Shown: positions 44,792 through 56,353, counted from the first letter of the stretch. The stretch: DNA of 64,000 nt from Bolinopsis microptera (GCF_026151205.1 NC_087076.1:13935675-13999674); one strand, 5' to 3'. Notes: a model not told the origin generated them from the sequence alone. A program made the numbers and translations.

Positions 44792-45370
44792 GTGGCTTAT
44801 GTTGCAGCCCCATACCTAGTCATAAAAATGCTATCGAAACTACCTCTGTTCTGTGATCACATCTTCTCAGGGTACAAAATGATTATATATATAGGCTTAT
44901 TAGTTTTTTAGAAATTTAAAAGTTCTATAAAAATTTATATATGGATTATAAATATTTTATTTGTGTGTTTTGTGTTATTCATCTTTATACCTATCTAAAC
45001 AGAGATTTTCTTAAAATTATAATAATAATTTTCTCAATTATAGTCAGTTAAATGCTTGAAACTCCGGAAATTTAGTGAAATATTCAAAATAAACGATAGA
45101 TAAACTGTACAATGCAAATAAAGTATTAGGTGAATACTGAAATATCATGCAACGTATCAGTTGCCCTAAAGGAATGTACAAGAAGTAGCGTTCATCCTTG
45201 CTCAGTAGACGTCTGTTGAGTGCACATGAGGGACATTCGCTAGGAAGCATATTTTCCTTGAATAATTCTGTGCATACAGGCAAGGAACACAAAAAGATTT
45301 ACCTAATATGTAAACTTATTTTTACCTTCTTCTTCTTCAGCTCCTACAACATGTTGCAAAATCCATCTAT
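44792..45370. repeat. Block Q, copy 2
   Basis: Partner of 40593-41180. It differs by a few substitutions and by loss of six bases in the exon (CALNRR here, CAAALNRR there). Confidence 0.85.
45044..45292 (-). CDS. Exon with CTELFKEN...CPSC motif (also at 40864-41100)
   Basis: The frame reads PVCTELFKENMLPSECPSCA, then LLSKDERYFLYIPLGQLIRC. The two CxxC-like pairs and the 'FxYIPLxxQL' string look like a zinc-binding N-terminal piece of a transposase-linked protein. Shorter relatives are at 35840-35890 and 59098-59146. The family is not named with confidence. Confidence 0.4.
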   Translation of the reverse strand: MCSLPVCTELFKENMLPSECPSCALNRRLLSKDERYFLYIPLGQLIRCMIFQYSPNTLFALYSLSIVYFEYFTKFPEFQAFN

Positions 45371-46850
45371 TGATTTTGTCTTCTCCAAGACATAACCCTT
45401 TTCATGTGAAATTGAGTGAGTTAGAATCGAGTGCTATATGTTCGAATGGTTCAATTTCTATCCCCTCCAATCCCCCGCCCCCCCCCCCCCCCTTTCTATA
45501 AGATACTTTGCGTGCCCACTTTTTAATGGATGGCCATGGACGACTGTGCCAGGAGAATCTGTTATAAGTTGTGCTTTGAATAATCCATTCTTCTGAAAAC
45601 ACAACCTATAACTGATCACAAATTCTTCAGCTGCATCTTCTTCAGCGGTGTCTCTCACAGCTGAAGCTTCACCTTCTTCAGCTGTTTCTACTTGAAGAAG
45701 TTTTTATTATGGTACAATTAATTGATGAAAATTATAATATAAAAAAGATTTGTTTTACTCTATTTGTAGAGTAAAACAAATAGGTTAGTCTGAAATAAAT
45801 TTAAAATGTTATTTAAAATTTGTTTCAAAACTCATAACCCCTCTGTATCTGTGGTTGGGGTGTATGTGTTCGTTGTTGTGGTGTGATGGGTGTATCAGCT
45901 GTGGCTTGTAAGTGGTGGGGGAATCTGGGGAATCTGCAAATAAAGACTCGAGAGAAAAAGAAAGAAAACTGGTAACAGAAACTTAGTAGAGTAAAACAAA
46001 TAGGTTAGTCTGAAATTAAATGTTGTTTCAATTTTTTTAAACTCTGTATCTTTTTGACCCTCTGTATCTTGGCGTCCCTCTAGCTCTGTATCTTGGTGTT
46101 CTTGGTGTTCATTAATTGGTGATGGGTCGGGGTGGTGTTCTTTTTGGGTGAGATGTGTCGTGGTTTTGTGATGGGTCGAGATGTTTGGGGAATTTTAGGG
46201 ATCTGCAAATAAGGCTGGGTGTTGGAATTATGTAGGTGAATGTATGTGTAGTCAGCCCGGAGAAACTGTTCTCCACAATTACAAGTGGTACAGGATGGCA
46301 CTACTGCCTTTGTTTTCCTTCCGCGCCGTGGCCAGAACTGGTTCTGTGAAGGGAAAAATATTTAACTACCGTAATGTGTGACCTTATTTTTACCTTCTTC
46401 TTTATCTTCATCTCTATCCGTCTATTGATTTCGTCTTCCCAAACAAACAACCCTTTTCATGTGAAATTGGGTGAGTTAGAATCGAGTGCAATATGTTCGA
46501 ATAGGTCATATTTATAGGTAGATATTTTTCTCTGTATGGTCTTGTTTGATCAGAAGGAAGGGAACTTCTGAATCAAGACCGTGTAGTCAATAGTTATTGA
46601 ATAGATCATTGATGAGACCATGAATAGGACTTTTTGTCTGTCATTTGTCGTAAGCAGCAGTCGTTACCCGTATTGTAACCACTTGATTATTTCTTGTAAC
46701 TGTGAAACATGTTTCTTCGGAGTTAACGAAATATGAAAGCCTTCTAAAATGTATACCACTTTTATATCGCTTGATGAACAGTTAGGAGAAATCTATTAAG
46801 TAGGAGGTCCAGGGGTTCCAGGAACAGCTTTTTTGAGTTGCGATGACAGC

Positions 46851-47655
46851 GTCATATCATCTTCAGCCTACGTTCTGTTTTGAGATTAAAAACGCGAAAC
46901 GAGTATTCATATTAACAATATTATACATTTTATGATTTTAATTTAAAGAGATTAGTTGGACCTTGTTGTTCTGTTTGAATAAAGAGGACATTGTTTTTTG
47001 CTACACTGATGTAGGTGACTGGCCGAACTTCTGTAAACAGTGGTAAAGACCGCACTATGTTCATTTTTCCTATATACATATATATAACATTGTGACAGGC
47101 AGTATTTCTCTGAATGAATCAATCCTCCCAATTATCTTCCAATTCGCCGTATGAAGAGTCAGGCGTTTTTAACTTATTCCTATTATTCTTTTCCACGTCG
47201 TTTCTTACAATTTTTCTTGCCAATCTCTTTACAATTTCTTAACAATTTATATCTCATTTTATAGCGTGCGTTTGATGAACAGGTCAGAGGAATCTATTCA
47301 AGAGCAGTTGGTTACAGTTACGATGCCAGGGTTGTTATTCCTTCAGGTTAAGTTTTCTCTTTCAGAGAAAGGTTTCTATGTCTAAAAACGCAGACCATAT
47401 TCATATTAACCATTTTATATATTATAACATATTATAATTTAACTAGAATAGTTAGAACTTAGTTTTGTTTGAACAGAAGATGAGGACCTCAACAGGCTGA
47501 TCTCTTAATCAGAAAGGTCTGTTGATGTTCCACGAGTCTGTGGAACTAATTTCTGAAATTCGTCCATGCTATAGGATTTTCCAATAATAAATTACAATTC
47601 TCCTGACAGACTGACCAATCGTGAAGTGAGTCTTCAGCTGTTGAATGCAGTTTGA
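46851..47655. repeat. Block R, copy 2
   Basis: Partner of 41323-42157, with several small deletions relative to it. Confidence 0.85.
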
Positions 47656-47883
47656 GACAGACTTCTTCAAAACAAGTACCTGCACAAAATAAGGGAAATG
47701 ATTGGGAGCTGTGACAGCTTCAACTTGTCTAACAAGTACGTTAAAAAGTTGATCAGATTCTTTGTTTGTCATTTGGTGGTTGTCTAAGACGCCTCTGGGA
47801 AGGCTCCAGCTTTGCAACCTAGTACACACTTTCTGCTGCCAGTACGTGACATGTGTTGAGTGGTGTCCTTTTGCTACTAACAA
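47569..47883 (-). CDS. Possible exon, unknown
   Basis: The frame reads VLDNHQMTNKESDQLFNVLV and PYFVQVLVLKKSVSNCIQQL. The last third lies inside block R; the rest is unique here. No domain is recognised. Confidence 0.3.
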   Translation of the reverse strand: MLVAKGHHSTHVTYWQQKVCTRLQSWSLPRGVLDNHQMTNKESDQLFNVLVRQVEAVTAPNHFPYFVQVLVLKKSVSNCIQQLKTHFTIGQSVRRIVIYYWKIL

Positions 47884-48384
47884 TATTTCTTACGATACGA
47901 TATACCGAAAACCGTTGCACCGGATGGATGAAAATGATCCGGATGGCGGCCGGTTATCTCCAGCAATCCTTAATTTTCTTGAGAGTTACTTGTGAATACA
48001 TTAACCTTTTACTACCTCATCCCAACTCATATCTAGAGATTCATTAAACTTAACGTTACAAAATTAAAAGTGAAAGATAAAATGGCTAAGTGAAAAGTAT
48101 ACTAACTCAACATATTGCTATATCAACCTCTTCTGTCTCGAGAACTCCGTAATCACACGCCGTTTCTGTTCCATTAGCGATTGCCACGATTAGAGCATAA
48201 TCCACTAGTGTAACCAGCTGTCGGTCTGCTTTCTACAGATCAGTAGCAACTTTCAGATTCTGTGAGATAATATTTATTGTCAATTAATAATTACTCACTT
48301 CTCATGGATATCAAATATTACTAACCACGTGGAGAAATGGAATTATTTGCCACTGCTGTAAGTCATTTATATCATTGGGAGCCC

Positions 48385-48545
48385 TGGTTAACTTCCGAAC
48401 TTCGGCTTATCAATGACATTGTAATATTGGGCCTGCAAATCCCGGTTCAATTCAGTCTCTCTTCGATTCTTTAGTAAAGGCAGCAGTAGATATCCGTTTG
48501 ACGGAATCCCCCTTGTCGTTGTCGCTACTGCTCGAATCAGCCTAA
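48385..48545 (-). CDS. Possible Ser/Asp-rich exon, copy at about 51700-51840
   Basis: After a CTATTTTAG acceptor the minus frame reads ADSSSSDNDKGDSVKRISTA. The 51.8-kb copy begins VDSSSSDNDTDTNTHFKTQM. Flanking intron sequence is also shared (AAACTCAATGTATGCTATTT). The other frame at this position is open longer, so the choice is tentative. Confidence 0.3.
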
Positions 48546-49040
48546 AATAGTGAAACTCAATGTATGCTATTTTCCCGAAAATCTCAATACAGCGTATTTC
48601 ATTGAACCATTTTCTCATCTTCTTCCGTACTTCTATTATCTTATGGTCCTTGTATTAGCTGAGATTAACTACATGTTTACCGCGCCACTTCTACGCTCCT
48701 TCTGGAAGCTCCCCCTGCTAGAGAATTGGGTGTACTTATTTGTGGGGAGCTAACATTGAACCTAACTGATTGGATAAATAATACAATTCATGAAGGGATT
48801 AAACAGGTAGTGAGGTAGACAAATTTCCAACAGTTCTTAATATGAACAATCTAAAATATTAGCCATATTTAGTTGTGGGTACGGTCCAAGCAGCAGTATC
48901 TGGGGACTTCAACAACTTTTACAGTACGTTCACAGAACTCACTCTCCTGCACATTACACACATGGACGATGGACATTTTTATTTGCTATTGGCTACAATA
49001 TGATATGACGTGATATTATGATATGATAAAATGCAATTAG

Positions 49041-49289
49041 TTATCTCTTTGCTTTGATTGTACAAATAAAAATATAATATTTATCATAGGGGCTTTTCGA
49101 TTCAGCTTTCTTCCTAGCTCGGTATTCTTTTTGCTCCAATGCCGACCTAAAAATATAATGTTTTGAAGACATTTTCAAATCTCTTTCCTGTAAGTTGGTA
49201 TAATTGCTATCCCGTGTCTCTAGTTTGACAGTCGACTTCCCACACCAGACTGTAGTTGTTCTTTTCCTTTCCTTTTTAGTTCGTTTCAT
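49041..49289 (-). CDS. Lys/Arg-rich ORF, unknown
   Basis: The frame starts MKRTKKERKRTTTVWCGKST and later has FRSALEQKEYRARKKAESK. The YRARKK string recurs as YRERKKE in the 17.5-kb gene and RTARKQKDRQKR in the gene just upstream, so it may be a related basic exon. It could be the 3' part of the gene at 49470-50745. Confidence 0.35.
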   Translation of the reverse strand: MKRTKKERKRTTTVWCGKSTVKLETRDSNYTNLQERDLKMSSKHYIFRSALEQKEYRARKKAESKSPYDKYYIFICTIKAKR

Positions 49290-49469
49290 TTGCTTTTAGC
49301 ATTAGCAGTGCGGTCTTTGGTCTTTGGCTAGCTGACTTTTTGTCCTCCCTAAATGGAAATTAAGTCACTGGTTCAAATAACAATAAGTCAAAATAATTGC
49401 CGAAATAACTATTATGTTTATAAATATGTTCCTCTGACACCATGCTGATCTTGCTTGACAAGCACTTTT

Positions 49470-50745
49470 GCAGTGCGAGATCTATCTCTCCCCTGAGGAG
49501 CAGTTCTTTCCTTGACTCCGCCTGTACCAGTTTCTTTGGCCCCAACTTCAGCGCCTTGCAAATACTAGATTTGCTCCCTCGAGCAGGCAACACAGCCGTT
49601 GCAATTGCCATCTGGGCATTGCGGATTTTGTCCGACGGCCTACCCGGAGTGGTCAGTGCTGTTATAGCGGCAACGACGCTCTTTCCGATGTCCTGGAACA
49701 ACTGCAGTTCCGTCGATGGGGGAAAAGAACTGATCTGACCTCTTCGGGCACAGCCTTGCCAACCCCTTCCAGTTGCAGAAATCTCTTTCTCGGCGAGGAC
49801 GAGAACTTCAGGCGAAATCTACTTTGAAGTTGACGATGTGCGTCAGGCGTTATGTAGTCTGGCGGGGGGGGGGGTAATGACTACTTTTGGGGACTTGGGG
49901 AATTACGTCAACGATTTTACCCCGAGTCCCCATGATTTTTAGTCCACATTAGTCCCCAAAAGTCTCCATTAGTCCCTATTTAGATGATTTTTAGTCCCCA
50001 TTAGTCCCCAAAAGTCTCCATTAGTCCCCATTTAGATTTATCCTACTCTTATCTTGGACAAAACATCTCGATCGTATCGTTATTAAACTAACTTGAAAAC
50101 CATAAATAACTGTCAAAAAGTATGGGGACAAATGGTGAATTACGTCAACGAGTTGACCTCTAGTCCCCACGATTTTTAGTCCCCATTAGTCCCCAAAAGT
50201 CTCCATTGGGAGTCATTACCCCCCCCCCCCCCCCCCCCCCCCCCCCCAGTCTGGCTCTGAAATAATTCTAGCTGAGATATTAGCCCGTTTCGCTAGGGTA
50301 TGGGAAGGGAAGGAAGCCAGGAGGAAACAACAGCTCAAATAACTTTAAAATCTCACCAGGACAGGTTACTTCAATAGCTGTTGTGCGTTTCTGTCGGTCT
50401 TTCTGTTTCCTAGCCCTGTATTCTGTAACCCCTCATATAAATCTTCATATCTTCAGATCTGAAATTTGTTACATAATTAGTATAATTCTGTTCAAGCAAT
50501 AGCTATACATAGATTATAAGATGTATCCTGTATATTATATCCTCGTGCAATTTCAGTTGTATTACTCACGTCCGAAGAGTTTCGACCGCATGTAATCCGC
50601 TCTTCCCAGGACCTCCGCTCTTCCCAGGACCTCCGCTCTTTCCAGGACCTCCGCTCTTCCCGGTACGTCCACTCTTCCCTGACCTTCCAGATTTTCCAGG
50701 CTTACCAGAAGGGCCAGACCTCCTCTTCTCCGCGGCCATGGCCAT
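49470..50745 (-). CDS. Three-exon gene with collagen-like first exon, interrupted by a MITE
   Basis: Exon 1 (50745-50570) starts MAMAAEKRRSGPSGKPGKSG and repeats GKSGGP units before AC|GTGAGT. Exon 2 (50415-50357) follows ATACAG and gives ARKQKDRQKRTTAIEVTCP. Exon 3 (from 50292, after CATACCCTAG) gives AKRANISARIISEPDYITPD. Phases 2 and 1 match at both junctions. Exon 3 contains a 384-bp poly-G MITE (49864-50247); deleting it with one AGTCTGGC restores the frame through RKRFLQLEGVGKAVPEEVRS. A one-base slip in a CCCCC run near 49720 then shifts to the frame with SKSSICKALKLGPKKLVQAE. Exon 1 is under 60 aa. The gene therefore carries two lesions. Family unknown. Confidence 0.55.
49864..50247. 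mobile_element. 384-bp poly-G-capped MITE, AGTCTGGC target duplication
   Basis: The left end is 11 G then TAATGACT; the right end is AGTCATTA then 29 C. AGTCTGGC occurs at 49856-49863 and 50248-50255. Inside, the unit AGTCCCCATTAGTCCCCAAA recurs several times, and TTACGTCAACG is near both ends. An 8-bp duplication would fit hAT-type transposition, but the ends do not show a hAT consensus. It interrupts an exon. Confidence 0.85.
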
Positions 50746-51359
50746 TGTTAAGTATACTGTTTATGTATGTATTTAGACATAACAAAATTAAACTACCGCC
50801 CTAGCACACTGTCATTAAATCGAAATACTCAATGAAACAAGAAATTTTTCAATGAAACAACAACATAAAGGTTGTCTTTCCGGTTTGTTTCGTATCTCTT
50901 GCACCTTTCACAAGTTATCTGTGATGCCACCTTTTTCCCACAGCTTCTGGAATGCCTAGATAAACCAGCATCCTGCCCAAATTCCGCTTTCCACAGATCA
51001 GTATCAAATTTTAGATTCTGCGAGAAATATCTTTAGTGTAAATCAGATACCGACATGTCGGGATATTTATTATCATTTAATAATTACTCACTTCTCATGG
51101 CTATCAAATTATATTACCAACCACGTAGAGAAATGGAATTATTAGCCAGTGATGTACTGGTAAATTGTTTATATGATTGAATGGTATTCCATCAGAAAAA
51201 TTGTAGGCTGATATGTTTTAAATACCAGCTGTCATTATGTTAATAGCTGTCTCTTCAGGGATCTCTGCTTTCTTCTTCACATTGCACATTTCAGCAACAT
51301 ACTCCTTGCTTTCAACATTCAATTTAGTAAAAGCTGCAGTTGATTTCACAGTATCTCTC

Positions 51360-51542
<183 letters not shown>

Positions 51543-52086
51543 ACTCGAGAAAAAAAGAAAGAAAACTGGTAACAGAAACTTAGTTGAGTAAAACGAAAAG
51601 GTTAGTCTAAAAATATTGTTTTTATTTTTTATTTGTCTAAAAGCGCCAGTCCCATAGAAATAGTGCTTCTAGATGGATCTTGATTCTTGACCAGGGACGT
51701 CCCTGGCCCTCGTCCCCTGCTACATCTTGGCGTCCCTCGGTCCGCGCCCCTGTATCAGAGTGTTCCTCAAGTTGTTCATTTGGGTCTTGAAGTGCGTGTT
51801 CGTATCGGTATCATTGTCACTGCTGCTCGAATCAACCTGAAATATTGAAACTCAATGTATGCTATTTTTCCGAAAATCTCAATAAATGTTCCCTGTGCCG
51901 CATCTTGCATCTTCCAGACACCTGGAATTAATCTCATACGTTTAACTGGTCAGCACAGAAAACATCATTCGTTGTGATATATCTGTAAGGTACTATTTTA
52001 CGTTTTTCAGGCCACTACTTCTTTGTCAGTTATCTGGTCTGTACCATGACGTGCGTTCCATGATATGCATTCATGGCAGAACTTAT

Positions 52087-52420
52087 TTATAAGTTTATAA
52101 ATAAACCATTACAAAATTCAGGGGATGTGGCCCAAATCACCTTTGAATTTTGATGATTACCGAATACCGCTATTATATATATAATCCCCAGTTTTGATGT
52201 ATATCCTCGTGATCTGTCTAGGTGGCTTAAATCTGTGTTTATATTGTTATTGTGAAACAGGAATAGCTTGTCCCCAGGGCCAGAGTTGATATGGCGTATG
52301 AAATCAGCAAGCAAGACCTTTTCCATGTGTCCATACGTTTTCAGGTGCTCTTTTACTGTACGATCTGAGAACTCACTCTCTCCCGCACATAATACACACG
52401 GACAAAACATTACTACAATG
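52087..52420 (-). CDS. Possible exon with CPCVLC zinc-finger-like motif
   Basis: The frame reads CPCVLCAGESEFSDRTVKEH, then LKTYGHMEKVLLADFIRHIN, and later HLDRSRGYTSKLG. The C-x-C-x2-C pair followed by a T-V-K-x-H-L-x-x-Y-G helix is a pattern seen at the N-terminus of transposase-linked proteins. The RSRGYT segment has a relative at about 57010-57070, and similar CxLC-coding patches lie at about 48930 and 53350. Confidence 0.4.
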
Positions 52421-52510
52421 TGAAGTGATATTATGATGTGACATGATGTGAAATAATGTGGTATGATGTGATATGATGTGAAATGAAATTTTGATTGTGC
52501 AAATAAAAAT

Positions 52511-53169
52511 GGGGGGGGGCCAACCATATTAAAGTATATTAAAGTATATCCCCGGGTCAAAATCGGAAAAAATCCTACATTTTAATATACTTTAATATAC
52601 CTACAATTAGTAGATTAGAAGATAAGCCAATTACTGGTCCCCTGAACTCATACTTCATATATTTTGGCTCATAAATTAGTCAAGTATCAATATCTTTGAA
52701 CAAGACTAACCTTACATGAAAGGTAAATCTAATCTATACATTAAATAAAACAAAATTTTTCACATAATTTTTTATAATGTAGGTATATTAAAGTATATTA
52801 AAGTATATTAAAGTATATCCCGGGTCAAAATCGAAAAAAATCCTACATTTTAATATACTTTAATATACCTACAATTAGTAGATTAGAAGATAAGCCAGTT
52901 GCTAGTCCTCTGAACTCATAATTCATATATTTTGGCTCATAAATTGGTCAAGTATATGGTAAGTAACATGGATTCAAAATTTTAATGGAGAAAATGTAGG
53001 TATATTAAAGTACATTAAAGTACATTAAAGTATATTAAAGTATATTAAAGTATATTAAAGTATATTAAAGTATATTAAAGTATATTAAAGTATATTAAAG
53101 TATATCCCCGGGTCAAAATTGGAAAAAATCCTACATTTTAATATACTTTAATATGGTTGGCCCCCCCCC
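52511..53169. mobile_element. 659-bp poly-G-capped repeat element, AAAAAT target duplication
   Basis: The left end is 9 G then CCAACCATATTAAAG; the right end is CTTTAATATGGTTGG then 9 C. AAAAAT is on both sides (52505-52510 and 53170-53175). Inside there are three subunits, each with TATTAAAGTA units, CCCGGGTCAAAAT and inverse TACTTTAATA units. The 10-bp unit is amplified at 52998-53104. Intervening sequence (GGCTCATAAATTAGTCAAGT onward) is related to the arms of the 6976-13856 element. Confidence 0.85.
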
Positions 53170-53682
53170 AAAAATCAGTTAATTTTTGAAATGGATGAAT
53201 AATATAGATAAATTATACCTCAAGCACATAATATATAGTGTGGGCTACTAAATGACTTAATATTTAGGTAGTCAATGTTGTCTTCATCAGCCTCATCATA
53301 CCATGAGATCTCACCTTATACTTCAGTTTATTTACAGTACGTTCAGATCTAAATCATTCTCTCCTGCACATTACACACAAAGACATTTCTATTTGCTATG
53401 GGCTATAATGTGAGGTGATGTGATATGATATGATATGATATGTGAAATGAACTTTTGAATCTCCTTGATTGTGCAAATATAATCATTGAACATTTCAAAT
53501 TGCATTGGGAAAATACAAAATATAAATAAATTGTAGCAATATGGGAATTAAATATAAACATAAGAAACATACCATGAAACTTCACCCGATGATATGACGT
53601 GATATCATGATTTTATGATAAAATACAATTAGTTATCTCTTTGCTTTGATTTTACAAATAAAAATGTAATATTAATCATAAA

Positions 53683-53925
53683 TTAAAATACAGGAAAGAT
53701 AAAATATAAATAAATTGTAGGAATAATAACAATGTATATTAGGGCCACGATATTGGTCATGTCCTTAACCTCAATAATCACAAAATATCCCTGACCAATG
53801 ACTAAAAAGTCACACTCGCCGTGCTTGTTTGCAGCGTTCTTACACTTCTGACATCCCTTTCTAACTATCCTTTCCTTGTCCTCTACATCACACCATGATA
53901 CTTCAACCGATGCTTTTTTTATCAC
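53683..53925 (-). CDS. Exon with PD-(D/E)XK nuclease-like motif
   Basis: The frame reads VSWCDVEDKERIVRKGCQKC, then ANKHGECDFLVIGQGYFVII and EVKDM. An acidic residue in 'E-C-D-F-L-V' followed about 10 residues later by I-I-E-V-K is the core of PD-(D/E)XK nucleases and NERD-like domains, with Asp, Glu and Lys as metal-site residues. The preceding Cys residues (C-x2-C) could bind zinc. Only one exon is visible. Assignment rests on the motif, not on full-domain comparison. Confidence 0.45.
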   Translation of the reverse strand: MIKKASVEVSWCDVEDKERIVRKGCQKCKNAANKHGECDFLVIGQGYFVIIEVKDMTNIVALIYIVIIPTIYLYFIFPVF

Positions 53926-54234
53926 TCTTGATTGTTTTCTACTTAATTTCGGAGGGAAGAATAACGATAATCAAGGTATTAAAATTATAAATTTAACAGC
54001 TTACTTCAAGCCCTGTCTAATTCAAGTGCTATTTTATATATGTTAATCTTCATATTTCCTTTTGTAGCAATATGAAACTTCACCCGTTGCTTCGGGTGAA
54101 GTTTAATGTTATGGTGGTGGTGATATGGCTGCTAGTGGTGGCATGGTATGGCTGGTTGTATAGCTGGATGTGCAGGTGAAGAAGAAGACACAAGAGGGTC
54201 TTTTAAATCATGAAAATTATAAATTTGTTGTCAG

Positions 54235-55356
54235 GGGGTCCTTTCCGAAACGGTACTTAAGTCAAAAATGGTACTTAGGTGAAACGTTAAGCAAAAAGTA
54301 TTTTCGAAATGAGACTTAAGTGCGAAAACTTAAGTCATATTTCGCACTTAAGTTTTTTTACTTAAGTCGAGAAATTTAGTACGTAAGTACGTACTTAAGT
54401 GCGGTGTTTTTCACTTAAAATGTAAGTATGGTCTAGAGGTTACTTAAGTGCCTAAATTGTAGTACTAACGCAAATATTCGGCACCAATGTAATTATGGTT
54501 TTACCACTGTGTTTTGGTTCAGCCGAAATAAATTTTACTTAGATGTTTACATAATGTTTCTCACTCCAGCTGCAGTCTGGTAGTGTTGAGTCTCATGAAT
54601 ATTTTTCTAGCTCTCTTTTTCCATGTTTTTGCCTCACAGGATATATTGTGGTATTTTCTATTGAATATAACTGTAATACATTGATGTAAAGTTATTTGAA
54701 TTTTGAAATTAAATTATATTAAAAGGAAAACAAGTTGGAAGGTTGAAAACTGAAAGTATAATTAAACAGAATTGCCTACGAATAGTACGAATAATAATAC
54801 AACAAAATAAATTTAACAAAAATGTTTTGTTTTCTCAAATCAAGTTTTAGACTCGTGGGTTATGGTCAAATGATATTTCTGGGTCACTATTGTACGTGTT
54901 GACGATGCAAATAGACCGTTAAGCTTCCGAAAAAAGTCATCCTGAGACGGTAGTGGTGGTTTGACTATCGATACCACCGCTAATCCCGGAGATCTGCTCT
55001 TCTGCCATTGTGGCAAGGATTAGATTTTCAGAATCTGAAAACTTGAACTTTTTTGAGCTCCTTCTCCTCATCAGTGAAATTTCGACTCCTTTTACCGCTC
55101 TGTGACATGATAAGTAACAACCTAAGAAGACAGAAATGAAGTTCAACATGATAAACTAACAACCAGTTAGAAATCACAAGACATGACACGTTCACTGGAT
55201 CAAATTCAAACAGAACGCGCAGCACGTGTGTAGAAATGGTCAGAGTTTTAGCGTGGCTTTTACACGTGTACTTAAGTGCATTTATGAACGCGACTTAAGT
55301 CTCAAACTTGAAACAAAATAAGTAGTGCCACTTAAACGTTTTTCGGAAAGGACCCC
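54235..55356. mobile_element. 1.12-kb foldback, PIF/Harbinger-like (CAG target duplication)
   Basis: Ends are GGGGTCCTTTCCGAAA and its inverse TTTCGGAAAGGACCCC. CAG lies at 54232-54234 and 55357-55359; a 3-bp duplication fits PIF/Harbinger. Many ACTTAAGT palindromes and TACGTAAGTACGTA units lie in the left part. A minus-strand start at 55108 reads MSQSGKRSRNFTDEEKELKK, like the Myb/SANT-type protein that accompanies Harbinger transposases, but it stops after 26 aa. No transposase remains. Confidence 0.7.
55028..55108 (-). pseudogene. Truncated Myb/SANT-like start
   Basis: ATG at 55108 to TGA at 55028: 26 codons with the GKRSRNFTDEEKEL signature typical of the N-terminus of Myb-like proteins from PIF/Harbinger elements. 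The neighbouring frame continues with a polar stretch (FKFSDSENLILATMAEEQI), suggesting a frameshift. Confidence 0.4.
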
Positions 55357-55858
55357 CAGGTCTAGGTTATGCGAACTACTACTAGATTGCTTTTACTAAT
55401 ATGTAAAACGTTATTTCAATATTGACTTTAAATTTAAACTTACTGCAACAACCGGTATTGTGCCTGGATCTGTACAATTTGGGCAATTTTTATTGGCTCT
55501 TGCTTCTTACCCCATTTACTGATGATAGTGACCAGTTTTAATTGTTTTTAAAACGTTTAAAGATTGTTATTCAAGTTTATATGTTTAAATTGTATCCATT
55601 AATATTTATTATATTGAATTTTATTCACATATTTCATACCAATTAGGTGTATTTGATTCAAGATATCTCAAGAACCAAAAATGATAGCCCCTTAATTCTT
55701 TTTTTGTTAGAAAATTCAGATTATTTCTGATCAGATCAGGCTAAACTTATCTGGAAAGCAAATATCACCCAAAATACTTTTTGCAGCCTCTGGGCACACT
55801 GTGCGCTAGTTTGTCCAATTTGACCTGCCAAGAAGCTCTCCTTTTTTCCCTCAATCTC

Positions 55859-56029
55859 AAAACTTAAGTCATATTTCGCACTTAAGTTTTTTTACTTAAG
55901 TCGAGAAATTTAGTACGTAAGTACGTACTTAAGTGCGGTGTTTTTCACTTAAAATGTAAGTATGGTCTAGAGGTTACTTAAGTGCCTAAATTGTAGTACT
56001 AACGCAAATATTCGGCACCAATGTAATAT
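55859..56029 (+). mobile_element. 170-bp internal fragment of the 54.2-kb foldback, with long flanking duplication
   Basis: This stretch copies about 54325-54490 exactly or nearly so, in the same orientation, without either terminus. It is bracketed by a direct repeat of 19-20 bp (CTTTTTTCCCTCAATCTC core) at 55840-55858 and 56030-56049. An internal fragment with a long target duplication is not what a transposase would leave. Confidence 0.75.
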
Positions 56030-56192
56030 CCTTTTTTTCCCTCAATCTCGGCCGTTCTACCAATCGTCGACATTCTTACGGATTTCTCTTTGCTTACCTT
56101 TAGTCCATAACGGCTCAGCTGCCTGATGCCTTGACTCCTAGCTCTCATCAATATATATCAGCCAAATGCAGTGAGCACAATTACTCCACTTA

Positions 56193-56353
56193 CCGCCATA
56201 TTCATCCCTCTCTGTACTGCCTCTTACGCTGGCGTTCTTCTCAAAAGGTGCCAGTTTAAGGCCATAGGGCCAGGGGTTTGTCACTACCCCACACAAGAAT
56301 CTCTCTCCTATGACGGTTCGACAACCACATAATGATGTTGTGTGTTTGTTCAT
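56193..56353 (-). CDS. Possible first exon, unknown gene
   Basis: The frame starts MNKHTTSLCGCRTVIGERFL and continues NPWPYGLKLAPFEKNASVRG to GAATATGGCG|GTAAGT, a strong donor. A polar, Cys-containing protein start. No family recognised. Confidence 0.4.

Noticed and set aside
52780-53105. CRISPR-like array
   Set aside because: The 10-bp units are head-to-tail without spacers and belong to a transposon in an animal genome.
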